From Zea mays (Eukaryota > Streptophyta > Magnoliopsida > Poales > Poaceae), in assembly GCF_902167145.1 (NCBI RefSeq), contig NC_050101.1:180230428-180294427 (forward strand): 64,000 nucleotides of DNA, given 5' to 3'. Positions 21,508 to 33,484 of this stretch are shown piece by piece. Within the stretch, counting starts at the first letter, position 1; every line of letters starts with the position of its first letter. The position numbers were made by a program, and so were the translations under genes. Below the pieces are notes generated by a model. That model had not been told where the DNA came from and did not search any database. It worked only from the letters and a program-made list of their open reading frames with translations.

Positions 21508-21668
21508 CACGTCACGAAGCTCGGCGCCACAGCGTGTGGCGCCGAGCTGTGTTACCTCGGCGCCACAGGCTGTGGCGCCGAGCTAAGGGTCCAAAACTGC
21601 ATTTAAAATTTTTTTAGGTCTGAACGTGAATTTACTTCTGTTTAAGGGCTAAAATACAAAAAATTCGG
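21508..21668 (-). repeat. Right TIR of MULE with GGCGCC palindromes
   Basis: The inverted counterpart of the left TIR, ending at 21668. Palindromes at about 21518-21550 and 21555-21585 have the same arms and different loops; a third further inward (21458-21492) carries a CCAAGATCTGTGG loop matching the left-side copy. Differences from the left TIR are few, so the element is not old. Confidence 0.88.
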
Positions 21669-21677
21669 GCCAGAGGA

Positions 21678-22590
21678 GGAGAGGGAGCCTCTCAGGTCCA
21701 GGTAGATCTCCTTCGGTGAGATGGCTGAATTCTGTCTATGCATAATCGACTAGACCCTCCAGTGATTTGGTGACATTCACAACACAGTCAACAAGAATTT
21801 TGAGTAAAAACTTCATGTTTTCTCGGATGTCAATTCTGAATCTTTGTTTTTATCCTAAACTCGAGTATTTGCAAATAACATCACATATATTGTATATCTA
21901 AAAACCAACTAACGTGTTTAATGATCTTTTGTATTTCTTCTGGAATATTGTCATTACATTCATTCTTCTTGCACTTCATCAATTCCACCGAAAAATTGAT
22001 CCTCAGTATATTTGAAGTCTGTAGATTCCAATTAATTTTAATTTTAATGCATAAGCACCATCACTCGGTTTCAATTCAAACTCATAGATTCTCATATCGT
22101 GCCGAAGTGAGATAACTGGAGATTAGGATAGTGTCAGCACAAGCACCATCACTCGACGCGTCTAGCCAAATCAATGACGAGCTACGCGTGCAACAGAATC
22201 GTCCCTTTAGTGCGGCAGTGCGTCTCCAGTAGATCTGAACGTATGACGACACCCTCATGTAGTCGAATCGCGCGGATCTAGCTACGCCTCGCGGTGTACC
22301 TAGTATTTCGCCCTAGAGACGCCGCCACATGAAGCGGCGATGTGCTGAGAATATAGACACAGATTTAATAGTGTCGTAGACCAACCCAACATAATTTAAA
22401 GTGGATCCATGTTGGTCCGTCCCGAGAATCATGCAGTGCTTTGGCCGCCTTCTTGGCTTACCACGATTATATTTTTTTAGCTTCAAAATTAACATGAAGA
22501 ACCTTGAGTCATATGTTTGAGTTAGTGGCTTGGCTTCCTTTTTATTATTTGGCATGAAGAGAAAGCGCGACTTAGCGTAGGAGGCAAGCC
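21678..22590. other. Intergenic DNA between MULE and copia element
   Basis: Moderately AT-rich unique-looking DNA. Before the MULE inserted, its left part joined directly to 12465. No ORF with recognisable domains, no LTR ends and no tRNA-like fold was noticed. The phrase AAGCACCATCACTCG occurs twice (about 22053 and 22141), a short duplication. Confidence 0.4.
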
Positions 22591-23954
22591 TGTAGGAAAC
22601 GGATGACGCCTAAGAGAGGGGGGTGAATTAGGACTTCTAAAACTTTTACTAAACTAGGCCAATTAAATCCCTAGAGCAAAACCTATGCAAATAATCAAAC
22701 TAGAATGTGCAAACTAGGTTTTGTCTAAGTGTTGCTATCTCTACCGCAAAGGCTAAGTTTCAATCTACACTAAACAAGTATGTATATAAGATTGAAACTT
22801 AAATACTTAATGTAAATGCGGAAACTTAAAGAGCAAAGTAGAGAAGCAAACTCTCGTGGATGACGCCGATATTTTTACCGAGGTATCCGGAACCGCGCAA
22901 GGTCCCGACTAATCCTCGTTGGTGCCCTACGCAAAGGGAAGCCCACGCGAGGGCCAAACACCTCGGTCGAGTAACTCCATAGAGAGCTGCGGGCCTTCTC
23001 CACGCGCAAGTGGTGCTCCGCTTTCGGCTCCTCTCGGACGCTCCCCGCCGTCTCCACTATCGAGCTTCCGGCCGAAATGTCACGGGCCTCGTTCCCTCCG
23101 GTACACGGTGGCGACCATGACACAAACGCGGTTGTCACGGTCTCGCAAGACTCTAGCCCCACTCGGTACAATTACAACGACTCACGTAAGAGCCGAGGGG
23201 TTGTGAGGTTTATCTAAACTCACTCAATAATCTAGGGTTCACCTAGAGCAAGCGCTAAAGCGGTCTAACTAACCTAAGCACTTCGCAAAGCACCTACGCT
23301 AATCACCGAGTGATTCTATTAAGCACTTGGGTGTAAGAGCACTTGGGAATGTCTACTATATGCCTTGGTATGTCTCTTGGGCTCCCACACTTGGAAATGG
23401 CCGGTTGGGGGTGTATTTATAGCCCCCAACACAAATAGAGCCGTTGGAGAAAAGTTGCTGCTTCTCGGCGGCACACCGGACAGTCCGGTGGTGCACCGGA
23501 CAGCGCATTATAGCCTGTCCGGTGCGCCTAGTCGTTGCCCTGTCAGAGCAGGTGACCGTTGGCGCCGCAGACTTTCCACACCGGACAGTCCGGTCCTCAT
23601 ACCGGACAGTCTGGTGGTCTTCTCTCTGGGTGCCACCTGGAACTAGCCGTTGGGCTGCGGTTCCCTGGTGCACCGGATAGTCCGGCGTGTGGACACCGGA
23701 CGGTCCGGTGTGCCACCGGACAGTCCGGTGCTCCACGCACAGACAGTCCGCAGGCAGCACACTTGGACTTTTTTTTGATCTTCTTAATGTCTTCTTTTGA
23801 GGTGTTGCTTTCCTCAATTCCTTAGTCCAAGTAAATCTTGCATCCTGTGAACTACAAACATAAACACTAGAAAACTTATTAGTTTATGGATTGTGTTGAT
23901 CATCAAACACCAAAACTTAATTAGCCAAATGGCCCGGGGTCCATTTTCCTTACA
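22591..23954 (-). repeat. 3' LTR of gag-only copia
   Basis: A 1364-bp LTR reading TGTAAGGAAAATGG...TTTCCTACA on the minus strand, matching 46666-47946. TATA box (minus) at 23414-23421 in GGGGGCTATAAATACACC. Between TATA and the start of the LTR (in sense orientation) are multiple ACCGGACNGTCCGGTG palindromes (about 23470-23735), a motif known from Sirevirus LTRs. This copy has more palindromes than the 5' LTR. Confidence 0.9.
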
Positions 23955-25105
23955 ATCTCCCCTTTTTGGTGATTGATGACAGCACAACCAAAGCAAGCAA
24001 ATAATATAATTATTTGAATGACAATATGCAATCTACTTGTTAGGATGCATGTTTGTCCCCACAATGTGATATTATGGACTTAAGCCTCCCCCTAACTCCA
24101 TAATTCACTTCCTATTTTTGGACCAAATAACCAAAACCACTTGAAAAGCTATTTGTAGATTTTAAAATTTTAAATTTGTGGTGTTTAGTGTTTGATATAG
24201 TTTTCATTGCTTTGGTCCCTAAACATCTCCCCCTTTGGCATCAACCACCGAAAAGGAAGACATTAAACACATGTAGGAAGTAAAAAAAATACCCTCAGAT
24301 GCTTACTCCCCCTAAATGAGTGTTCTCCTTTAGAAAGAATTTTCTCCCCCTTTAGAGACGAAGAAAAACTCCCCCTGACAGAGATCTTCTACTTAGGAAA
24401 AATCATGTGAAAAATTAGAGGTGCAAGACATGATTTGAAAAGACTAACTTCCCTTATGCATATGTAACAGAATATGAGTTAACCACTTATGCATTTTAGC
24501 AACATGGAAGTATATGATATGAAATATAGTCTAATCAAATATTGGAGAAAACATGTAAATGATACTGGATGTAGTCTCAAAAGATACCGATTGAAGTTCA
24601 ATGGCGAGCTTGAGAGACATGAGAGTTTTTGGAGATTTTGCAGTGGAAGATTGTTGTCTTTCTCCGGGGACTTCATTTTCCTTACAATGAGACTGTCACA
24701 TAAAATAGACTTGAAACGGTGTTAGTCTCAAAGTATTAGATTATAGAGTAACCTTCCCCTGAAGGTGTGCATACAAGTTTTGAATACTTGCAGGAGACAT
24801 GCACTTTGATTTGATATCAAGAGGGGCAAATTATCTATAATCCGAACTTTGGCACATATAAGTTAAATGATACAGATTGTAGAATATGAGTGTTTTATCA
24901 CTTGAAGATTTCACAGTTATCAAAAGATGTATCATTTACTATGGAGTGATATAGAAGCTATGTGTCGTGCTTAAATAAACGTTTTAAGCCATGTAGGTTT
25001 GCATAAGTATGTGAATTGAAAGCAAGCAATCCTACCATGTTATTTACCTAGTATGCATAATTTTAAACAAAAGTAAATACTAAATGTAATACTACGCATG
25101 AAAGA
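23955..25105 (-). other. 3' internal region of copia with multiple polypurine tracts
   Basis: The tract AAAAAGGGGAGAT directly abuts the LTR (23955-23968), and further copies of (A)GGGGGAG on the minus strand lie near 24083, 24230, 24305, 24343 and 24370. Repeated polypurine tracts upstream of the 3' LTR are a Sirevirus hallmark. The remaining ~700 bp have no conserved coding frame. The last five bases (AAAGA, 25101-25105) are the duplication of the nested chromovirus. Confidence 0.75.
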
Positions 25106-26220
25106 TGTAACACCCGGTTTTAAAGAACAAAGCCGGGTGCATCTCATACATGCACCAAGAAGACAACATATATAATAACAGAGTGTATAGAGATAAATGT
25201 CATAAAACATCAGAGTATTTATTACATAGCGGAAGACTTATTACAAAATAAAGGAATAAATGTAAAACGAACTAAGGATCGTCGGCGCCAATGTCGACTG
25301 AGAAACGCCACCTAGATCAGATCGAACTCCTCAGTGTTAGGCGGCTCCTCTTCGACCACCTGTTCTTCTCCTGTGGGGGGGTGTGAGACAGCAAGAGTGA
25401 GCTCACATACGTTCATAGCTCAACAAGTCGTGGTGAATAATGTGGCATGAACTCACCAAAGGTGGGAGTTCATGTAGTGTAAGGCTGATCAATGAAATAA
25501 AGGCTGAAGCTGAGCATTGCTTTTATAAGTTGGTCAAAATTTTATTAGCAATTACTAAGTGTAAGTAAATACCAAACCTTAATAATAATAAAGAAAAGTA
25601 ATAATAAAATAATCCCAATGCGATGCAAATGTCAAATTAAATTTAAGTTCCATAAATTAATCATGTGAGGGTCCGAGCCGCTCATGACCGTGAGCACGGC
25701 TAGTATACTAGTTTTACACTCTGCAGAGGTTGCGCATCTTTACCCACAAGTCATGTTACCCATCTGCCAAGAGACCGCCAATCCCATACACCTCTACCGA
25801 GGAGGCGAGGCAGGGTAACACTACGAGGCCTTTACAAAGTTCCACTAGCTTCAGAAATCCCGCTACAGTTTATAGGAAGCTCCAGTGCAGGGTTCTTGCC
25901 TGACCGCCATCGCAGCAAAATCAACCCAAGGACCTCCCTACACAGACCACTCCCCTACTGCCCTTGCCCCTTTCGGGTAAGGAAGACCTCCACTAGCTTT
26001 CCTAGTTAATCAGCCAAGGGCGTCCCATTAAACCCTTGTGGTAGCACTGTTTTCCCGGGTGGTCGCTCCATGTTCCAATTAACATAATGATCTTGTCATG
26101 AACAGTAAATAACAACTGATAACAAAAGTACGAATAATATATATCTCAATGCCCAAATCCACATATAGCACTAGCAAGTACTACCCAAAAAGTCCAGTGG
26201 TACACAACAGCACTGTATAT

Positions 26221-26440
26221 CACTTTCGGCGGCTGCTGTTATTTTCGGCGGCCAGGAGGTGGCCGCCGAAAATAAGTAAATAATTTCGGCGGCAGGAGCA
26301 AACCGCCGAAAATAAGGTTATTTTCGGCGGCCGTGTCAGAAGCCGCCGAAAATAAGACTGTTTTCGGCGGCTTCTGACACGGCCGCCGAAAATAACCTTA
26401 TTTTCGGCGGCCAACACCCTAGCCGCCGAAAATTATGTAT
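26221..26440 (+). repeat. Left subterminal array of TTTTCGGCGGC motifs
   Basis: About nine motifs in both orientations, several as inverted pairs that can fold (e.g. 26355-26395 against 26310-26355). In En/Spm, subterminal motifs bind TNPA and bring the ends together; these are likely the equivalent. Confidence 0.85.
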
Positions 26441-26454
26441 TTAAAAATACCCGG

Positions 26455-26900
26455 TTCCTTCTTCCTCTGTTCGGTTTCTTCTCCGTCGCATTTCTTCTCC
26501 GCCGCCGCTTCCTGGCCGCTCGTGCGCCGCCTGGCTCGCCCCACCGCGCCGCCGCTTCCTGGCCGCGCCGCCTCTCGTCCCGCCGCGCCGCCCCTCGCCC
26601 CCCCGCAGCGCCGCCCCTCGCCCCACCGCGCAGCCCATCGCGCAGCGGCGCCCCCTCGTGCCGGCGCACCGCGCAGCGATGCCCCCGGCCCGCCGCGCCG
26701 CCCCAAGCCCCCGCAGCGCCGGCCCAAGCCCCGCAGCGCCGGCCCCCGCCCACCACGCCGCAGCGCCGCCCGCCCGTGCCCTCGACGTGCCGCCGCCAAG
26801 CCCGACGCCTTGCCAGCCGACGCCACCGACGCGCCGTCGACCACGCCGCGCTCTGCCCCGTCCCGTCGTCGACCTCGACTCTCGTCAACCTCGCCTTCAT
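26455..26900 (+). promoter_or_regulatory. GC-rich CpG-dense leader of the CACTA (DCR-like)
   Basis: A C-rich block dense in CGCCGC lies between the left subterminal array and the TNPD gene. In En/Spm a GC-rich first exon (downstream control region) is a methylation-controlled part of the promoter; this block has the same place. A donor-like TAAGGTAT follows at about 26899. Long open frames here (Pro/Ala/Arg) are due to composition. Confidence 0.6.
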
Positions 26901-27382
26901 TAAGGTATTTTATTTTGCGTATTTTATTTTGTATTTTCGGCGGCCTTTTATTTAATTGCCGCCGAAATTAGTATATTTTTGTATTTGTGTTTGTTGATTT
27001 GTGTGTTTAATTAATATTATTGATTAGTGCGTTTGTATATGTGTTATATGTTTAGGGAAGGCATATGGTATATGTGGAATGTATTAGTGGTATATGTGTT
27101 TGTTGATTAGTGCGTGTGATTAGTGTTATTGTTTAGTTCGAGACATATTGTATATATGTGGTATATTTGGTTTAGTAAAGACATATGTGGTATATGTGTT
27201 ATATGTGGTTTATTCTTATATTGTTTAGTGGCAGCGAGGTCATGCTGCCGAATTTTTTGTTGGTCCTGCTATCTTGCTGTGGGTTTAGAACCTATTCTTG
27301 CCTGTACATATATATAGGACCGAAACCATTAACGTAGTTGAATAATGTTTTCACGATATGGTTCGGTTTAACAGTCTCAGGC

Positions 27383-30300
27383 ATGGCTGAAGATCGTGCA
27401 TGGATGTACAATGGCTGGAGTAGAAATGGACGTCATTCTGATGAGTGGGTAGCCAAGACCAAAGATTTTGTGGACCACGTATTTGCCTTGTCCTTAACCG
27501 GCACTGTCAGATGCCCTTGTAGGCGTCACGAAAACAGTATATTTCTTAATAAGGAAAGAGTTAGCCTAGATCTTTGTCAGTTTGGATTTATGCCCGGATA
27601 TGAGGTGTGGGAACATCATGGTGAGGTAGTACCCAACCAGAATGTAGAAGATGAGGAGAACAATGATTGGGCTGGCGATGATGCGATGCATGAGATGCTA
27701 GATTCGCTACGTCCAGAATTCAACCTAAGCTCCGAGGATCCTGCCACACCAGAGGTTTCTAGATTTTTTAAACTACTAAAAGACTCTGAAGAGCCGTTGC
27801 ATGAACACACAGATGTGAGTATACTCGCTTTTGTGACTAGGCTCATGGCCATTAAGTCCAAGTACTTTTTCTCGAACAATTGTTACAATGAGATTTTAAA
27901 GTTATTAGGAGATGTGCTCCCAAAGCCCAATAAGTTGCCTAAAGACATGTACCAATCAAAGACAATTATCAAAGGTCTCGGTATGGATTATGAGAAGATT
28001 GATGTGTGCAAAAATAATTGTATGCTTTTCATGAAGGAGCATGCGGAAGAGAAAAAATGTCTGAAATGTGGACAATCTAGATTTGTGGAAGTTGTTAATG
28101 ATGAGGGTGAGAAGGTGATGACAGATGTTGCACATAAGCAGCTCCGCTACTTGCCACTAACTCCTCGAGTGAAACGGATGTTTCTATCTAAAAAAACCGC
28201 TATGCACATGCGATGGCACAAAGAAGGTGTCCGTGATAACGATGACCTAATCGTGCACCCTTCAGATGGGGATGCATGGAAGGCTCTTGACACGTTTGAT
28301 CCCGAGTTTGCAGCTGATCCGAGGAATGTTCGAATCGGCCTCGCGACCGATGGCTTCACACCTTTTGGTCAAATGGCATCATCATACTCATGTTGGCCCG
28401 TCTTTGTTATTCCATACAACCTTCCACCTTCTCTTTGTATGAAATATGAATTTATATTTCTTTGCTTAATCATTCCTGGCCCAGACTATCCTGGAAAGAA
28501 CCTCAATGTCATGTTAAAACCCTTGATTGAAGAGTTGAAGGAGCTTTGGAAAGGTGTTGAAGCATACGATGTTTTTACAAAACAGATATTCAAACTTCGA
28601 GTTGCGTATTTGTGGTCGGTGCATGACTTCATGGCGTATGCTATTTTTACCGGTTGGAGTACACATGGTAGATTGACATGTTCATATTGCGGTTCAGATA
28701 CAGATTGCTTCCGTCTTGCTCATGGTGGAAAGATCACTTACTTCGATTGTCATCGACGCTGGTTGCCCAGGAAACACCCCTTTAGGAGCGATAAGAAAAA
28801 CTTTATAAAGAACACTGTGGTCACCAAAGGTCCGCCTAAACGTCTTAACGCGGCAGAAATATATGCTCAGCTGAACAACCTTGTCCTAAATGAAAAGGGG
28901 GACAAGTACGAAGGATTCGGAGTGGACCACAACTGGACACATATATGTGGTCTCTGGGAGCTCCCTTATATGTCGTCATTGATTCTTGTGCACAACATTG
29001 ATGTCATGCACCAAGAAAGTAATGTTGCTGAAGCCCTCATACACACCTGCATGCATTTTGACAAAACAAAGGACAATCTGAAAGCTCGAAGAGATCTAGC
29101 AATGCTTTGTGACCGACCAACCCAAGTGCTCAATGACAATGGTAGGCCGCCCCGTGCCTTGTTCTGTCTTACCTCTAAAGACAAGATCGAGGTAATGAGA
29201 TGGATGAAAAAAATTAAATTTCCCGATGGTTATGCTGCGGGCTTGAAAAGAGCTGTGAATTTGAAAACGGGAAAACTAACTGGGTTAAAGAGCCATGACT
29301 TCCATATATTAATGGAGAGGATTATCCCTGTCATGTTTCGTGGTTATATGCCCGACGCCATGTGGCAAGCAATAGCTGAGCTAAGTTATTTCTACAGGCA
29401 GATCTGTGCTAAAGAAATAAGTAAAAATATGATGGAGAAGTTGGAGAAACAAATACCAGTGTTGTTATGCAAGCTAGAAAAAATATTCCCACCTGGATTC
29501 TTCAATCCGATGGAGCATCTACTTATTCACATTCCATATGAGGCAAAGGTTGGTGGACCTGTACAATATAGGTGGATGTATCACATTGAACGTGCACTCA
29601 AAAACCTGCGAGGCATGGTTCGAAATAAGGCTAGAGTAGAAGGATGCATCGCTGAAGCTTTTTTGCTAAAGGAGGTTTCATACTTCACGAGTGTGTATTT
29701 CGCAGAGGAACATAATGTCTATGCTGCTACCATGCGATACAATGTCGATGAGGAACCTCCTGTCAGTGATCTAAACATTTTCCAATGGAGAGGCACAAGT
29801 ACTAGTAAGGGCACGTTCTACCACCTTAGCATGGATGAAAGAATGTCCGCATTGCTATACATGTACTCTAATATGGAAGAGATGGAGCCATATTTCATGT
29901 AAGTCTTTATTTTACCCCTTAATTTCTTTACCAAAGGAGCCATATTTAATTACTTATTTGTCGTACAGTAAGTTCGACGAGGAAAATTGGACTTATTCCC
30001 ATCAGCCTACAAGCAAACAACTAGATACTATGCGACGACATGGGAGGCAAGGAAGACCTAATTTTGTTGACTGGTTTCGCGAGCATGTAAACTCTCTATA
30101 TTCCTTACTTTCATGTCATTTAGCCTTTTACGTGAGGTCGTCATTTGAACTGTATATTATTTGCAGTGCACAAAGACTCCTAACATACACGAGGACTTGA
30201 GACAGCTATCTTATGGGACGGTCACTTGCAGAACATTTGGTCGATACGATGTGAATGGCTTTCGTTTTCGTTCAGACCAATTTGAAAAGTCTCGTCCTCG

Positions 30301-30889
30301 TGCAGCCACACGTAACACTGGAGTTCTGACTAGGGCACTCGATGCACTCGGCAGAGAAACTAATTATTATGGCATCATTCAAAACATCCTAGAGTTTAAT
30401 TTTGCAGGGAACAAACCTTTGAAATTAGTATTCTTTCTATGTGATTGGTTTGACAGCACTAATGGTATTAGACAAAGTCAATATGGTATAACTGAAGTAA
30501 AGCACAAGGAACGACTTCGAGGCCATGATAATTTTATCCTTGCACACCAGTGCGAGCAGGTCTACTATATGTCATACCCAAATCCGAAGTTTGAAGCATG
30601 GTGGGTAGTTCATAAGGTGAACCCTAGGGAACGTTTACATACTCCTTGCACTGCTGGTTATCAATTCGAAGATGAACAGGCCGATGATGTTTATCAAGAA
30701 GAAGAATTGCCAACTACTTTTACTATCGATGAGGGTGTTGCACTGAACTCACTAGTCGGAGACCGTAACGATGTCACTACTGATGAGTGTGTTGCACCGA
30801 AACGAAAACGAAATCCAAGGAACAAAAAAGCCACATTGCGAGCTTTGGATCGAAGAAGACTCCTTGATCGTGATTCTGATGAATTTTGA
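27383..30889 (+). CDS. CACTA transposase, TNPD/TNP2-like
   Basis: Three exons (27383-29898, 29969-30086, 30167-30889) join in frame to about 1118 residues. Start MAEDRAWMYNGWSRNGRHSD with the N-terminal transposase-associated domain (WVAKTKDFVDHVF...CPCRRHENS). The central Transposase_21-type region includes CKNNCMLFMKEH, KCGQSRF, LYLTPRVKRMF-like RYLPLTPRVKRMF, NVRIGLATDGFTPFG and PGPDYPGKNLNV. DUF4218-type LPYMSSLILVHNIDVMHQ, GYMPDAMWQAIAELSYFYRQ and HIPYEAKVGGPVQYRWMY follow. The DUF4216-type C-terminus (FGRYDVNGFRFRSDQ, LVFFLCDWFD) ends in a basic tail. All key blocks are present and no stop was seen, so it may still be functional. An upstream in-frame ATG at 27338 is less likely. Confidence 0.9.
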
Positions 30890-30992
30890 TGTGTAATGCA
30901 AAATTTCATATTATGTGATGTATTATTTGATTTTTTATTAGTTCACTTAATTTTATGGAGCTAATACATTTAATGTTTTTCTATTGAACAGG

Positions 30993-32967
30993 ATGAGTGG
31001 TAGGAATAAACCAAAGCGCACTGCTAGGGGGTTTCTTAATGCGGCTAGCAGGATACTCCCTGGTGCACGTTCCCTTTTCCAAGGGAGTTCTTCTAGCCAG
31101 AGCAGACAGGAGGCGTTGCTGAGACACGCTCGGCCAGAACTACGTGATACACCTATCGCTCTACAACGGAGTACCGATGTAAATGTTTATGTAATTGATC
31201 TTATTTGTCAGTCACTTGTGTAATTGATCTTATGTAAATGTTTATGTAAATTTTTACGTGTCTCTATTTCATGTGCATAGGAAGAGGAGGACGACGAGGA
31301 GGAGGTGCAACACCATGAGGAGGAGGACGAGGACGAGCAGGCCCATGAGGAGGATGACGAGGAGGACGAGCAGGCCCATGAGGGCATAGATGCTGAGGCG
31401 GATGACGATACCACCGAGGCTCCTGTCGTTCGACGAAGGGGCACTCGGAAGGGCCACTTTGTCCTACCTCCGTCAGCGCCTGCACAATCTGAAGCTACTT
31501 GACTGTAGACCAGTACATGGAGGTAAAAATCTAATTTAACAACTCATTCAGATGTGAATGTAATTTTGAGCTAACGCTTTATATGCAGGTAACTCTTCCA
31601 TGGATGGAACACCGGCCGCAGGCTTACAAGGCTTTGTGTGAGATATGGGCTTCGCCCGAGTGGATTGAGAAGTCAAACAGAAATCGACATAGGCAGCGCC
31701 ATCAGCAGGACGAGGACGATGATGAGGTCGTAGTCAACCATACCTATGGGGCTGATGGACACATTCGGTTGGCTAAGCGAATGGTGAGTATGTAGTATTC
31801 TGTTTTACTCAGAAATGAAACAGGATTGAACTCATATATTTGCAGGAGGCTCAAACTGGAGTTGTCCCGAGCCCAATCGATGTTTATAGGAGAGGGCATC
31901 GAGCGAAAAACAGTGAAATCTCCGATGAGCTGTGTAGTCAAGCGGCCGTTGAGCGTATGGTTAGTTGTTGTTATGATTAATGTTTTCTTCCCATATAGCT
32001 ATAAATTACATGTGTGCTGAACCTTCATATTGTATTGCAGGAGACATACGGGCAGGAGATGGTTAAGAAGTATGGAGAAGACTACGATTGGCGAGGAGCG
32101 CCTACCATCGACGCTGAGGTTGTGCATTCACTTGGAGGCAAGGCGCATGGACGGTATGAACTTGTGAATTGTTTTCAATAATATTGGAACTACGACAGAA
32201 TAGCTAATTTTCTTGTTCTTCAAGATATTCTATGTTTACCGGTGTTATCGATTCGACGGAGTTGCGTTCTCGTGGCGGCTCTTCGTCGCAGGCGGGCTGT
32301 GGTAGTAGCAGCCGTAGTCGCCGCTCTGTATCTAGCATGGAGGAAGCTATGAGGGAGCAGCAAGAAAAATTTCGTGAAGAGATGCGGCAACAACAAATGG
32401 CATTTCTCCAACAGCAATCAGAGTACATGGCTGCTTACAACGCACAGGCGCAACAAGCAATGAACGTGAGTGTCTTATTTATTCTCAACACGCTCGATAT
32501 TGGTTCTATAACTAATATATTATATTTGCAACAGTCTTGGTTTCCACAGCAGGCACAGCAGCAACCATTTGTTTTCCCTCAATTTCAGCCGCCGATGCCT
32601 CAGTGGGGATTACATGCTCCGCCACCTCCACCTCCACCTCAGGTTATTCAATTTAGTTAAGACTTGTCGTTTGTATCAACCTAATTGTCAAATCTTTACT
32701 AAACTTGATTTTGTAGGGATCCGGGGTCATGGGCCACAACACGCCACCACCGGTCATACCAGCACCAGGAGGAGCTTATGCAGGGGAGGGAGCTTATGCA
32801 GGAGAGGTTAGTTTGAGAAACAATTTGTTTGAATAGTCGTTATACATGTAACTGTAGCCGTTATTAATGTCATCTTTTTTTAGGATCCAAACCCGTTACA
32901 CGACTTCGTCGACCAATTATTGGCTTCTGGAGGTAGTGGACACAACTCCAACGACCCCAATGTGTGA
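30993..32967 (+). CDS. CACTA TNPA-like protein (Transposase_24 type), probable frameshift
   Basis: About nine short exons: 30993-31178, 31281-31522, 31589-31783, 31848-31959, 32041-32153, 32225-32465, 32535-32642, 32717-32806 and 32884-32967. Start MSGRNKPKRTARGF; exon 2 is very acidic (Glu/Asp runs); exons 3-5 carry the Transposase_24 pattern (WASPEWIEKSNRNR, SPIDVYRRGHRAK, YGQEMVKKYGED). Then a Gln-rich coiled-coil and a Pro/Gln-rich tail follow. Exon 2 hits TGA near 31500, while its distal part (LTVDQYME) is open in another frame, suggesting a frameshift or a missed splice. A 3' splice site ends one base before the ATG, as for an alternatively spliced product of the TNPD transcript. Such proteins bind subterminal repeats. 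Confidence 0.65.
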
Positions 32968-33188
32968 TTGAGTTAGCTTTGTGCCGCACTGTGTTGTAAT
33001 GAACTATTTGTGGACTTTATGTTTGTATGGACTATTTGTGGACTTTATATTTGTATGGACTCAAGTTTTATGTTATGAACTCAAGTATGGATTTTCTGTT
33101 ATTGTATGGAATTTCTGTGATTGTATGAATTTTGTATAAAATTCTGTTATTTTTCGTTTTTTTTCAATTTTTTTGCTCTGAAATTAAT

Positions 33189-33484
33189 AATTTTCGGCGG
33201 CCCCCCTGGCCGCCGAAAATAAGGTTTTTATTTTCGGCAGTTTGTAATTTTCGGCGGCTGGCTCCCCGGCCGCCGAAAATAGCTTACTTTCGGCGGCCAG
33301 GAAGCCAGCCGCCGGAAATAAGCTATTTTCGGCGGCCAGGGCCTGGCCGCCGAAAGTAAAGCCTTATTTTCGGCCAGGTTTTTTTGGCGGCCAGAAGCCG
33401 CCGAAAATAAGCCTTTTGCCGCCGAAAATAGCTTATTTTCGGCGGGAACTGGCTTATTTTCGGCGGCTTCTGGCCGCCGAAAAT
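33189..33484 (+). repeat. Right subterminal array of TTTTCGGCGGC motifs
   Basis: About ten motifs in direct and inverted orientation (ATTTTCGGCGGC, GCCGCCGAAAAT). The density is similar to the left array. The final motif ends 19 bp before the terminus. Confidence 0.85.

Larger units (their letters stand above)
12475..21668 (-). mobile_element. Complete MULE (Mutator-like) transposon with three genes, 9194 bp
   Basis: Flanked by the 9-bp duplication GCCAGAGGA (12466-12474 and 21669-21677). Both ends start CCGAATTTTT and share a long TIR, including GTATTTTAGCCCTTAAACAG, a run ending in CTTAGCTCGGCGCCA, and GGCGCC palindromes. Contents: a triple-GRF-finger gene (12997-14780, plus), a plant-mobile-domain gene (17589-15148, minus) and a MuDR-type transposase (20496-17689, minus). 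All three have plausible splice sites and no evident frame damage, so the element may be autonomous. MULE transposases associated with plant mobile domains are known; I do not know of the added GRF gene as a described component. Confidence 0.92.

Noticed and set aside
22313..22555. 80-codon minus ORF in the MULE-copia interval
   Set aside because: No recognisable domain and unremarkable codon pattern; probably chance.
22586..22590. AAGCC versus GGGCC (47947-47951) as proof of the copia duplication
   Set aside because: Only three of five bases match. The LTR pair is assigned from PBS, PPT and orientation instead; recombination between two elements remains possible.
23470..23735. Regular palindromes that could suggest a CRISPR-like array
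   Set aside because: Spacing is irregular, there are no unique spacers, the genome is eukaryotic, and the motif is known from Sirevirus LTRs.
26419..26971. Pro/Arg/Ala-rich ORFs on both strands in the CACTA leader
   Set aside because: Low-complexity CGCCGC sequence keeps many frames open at once.
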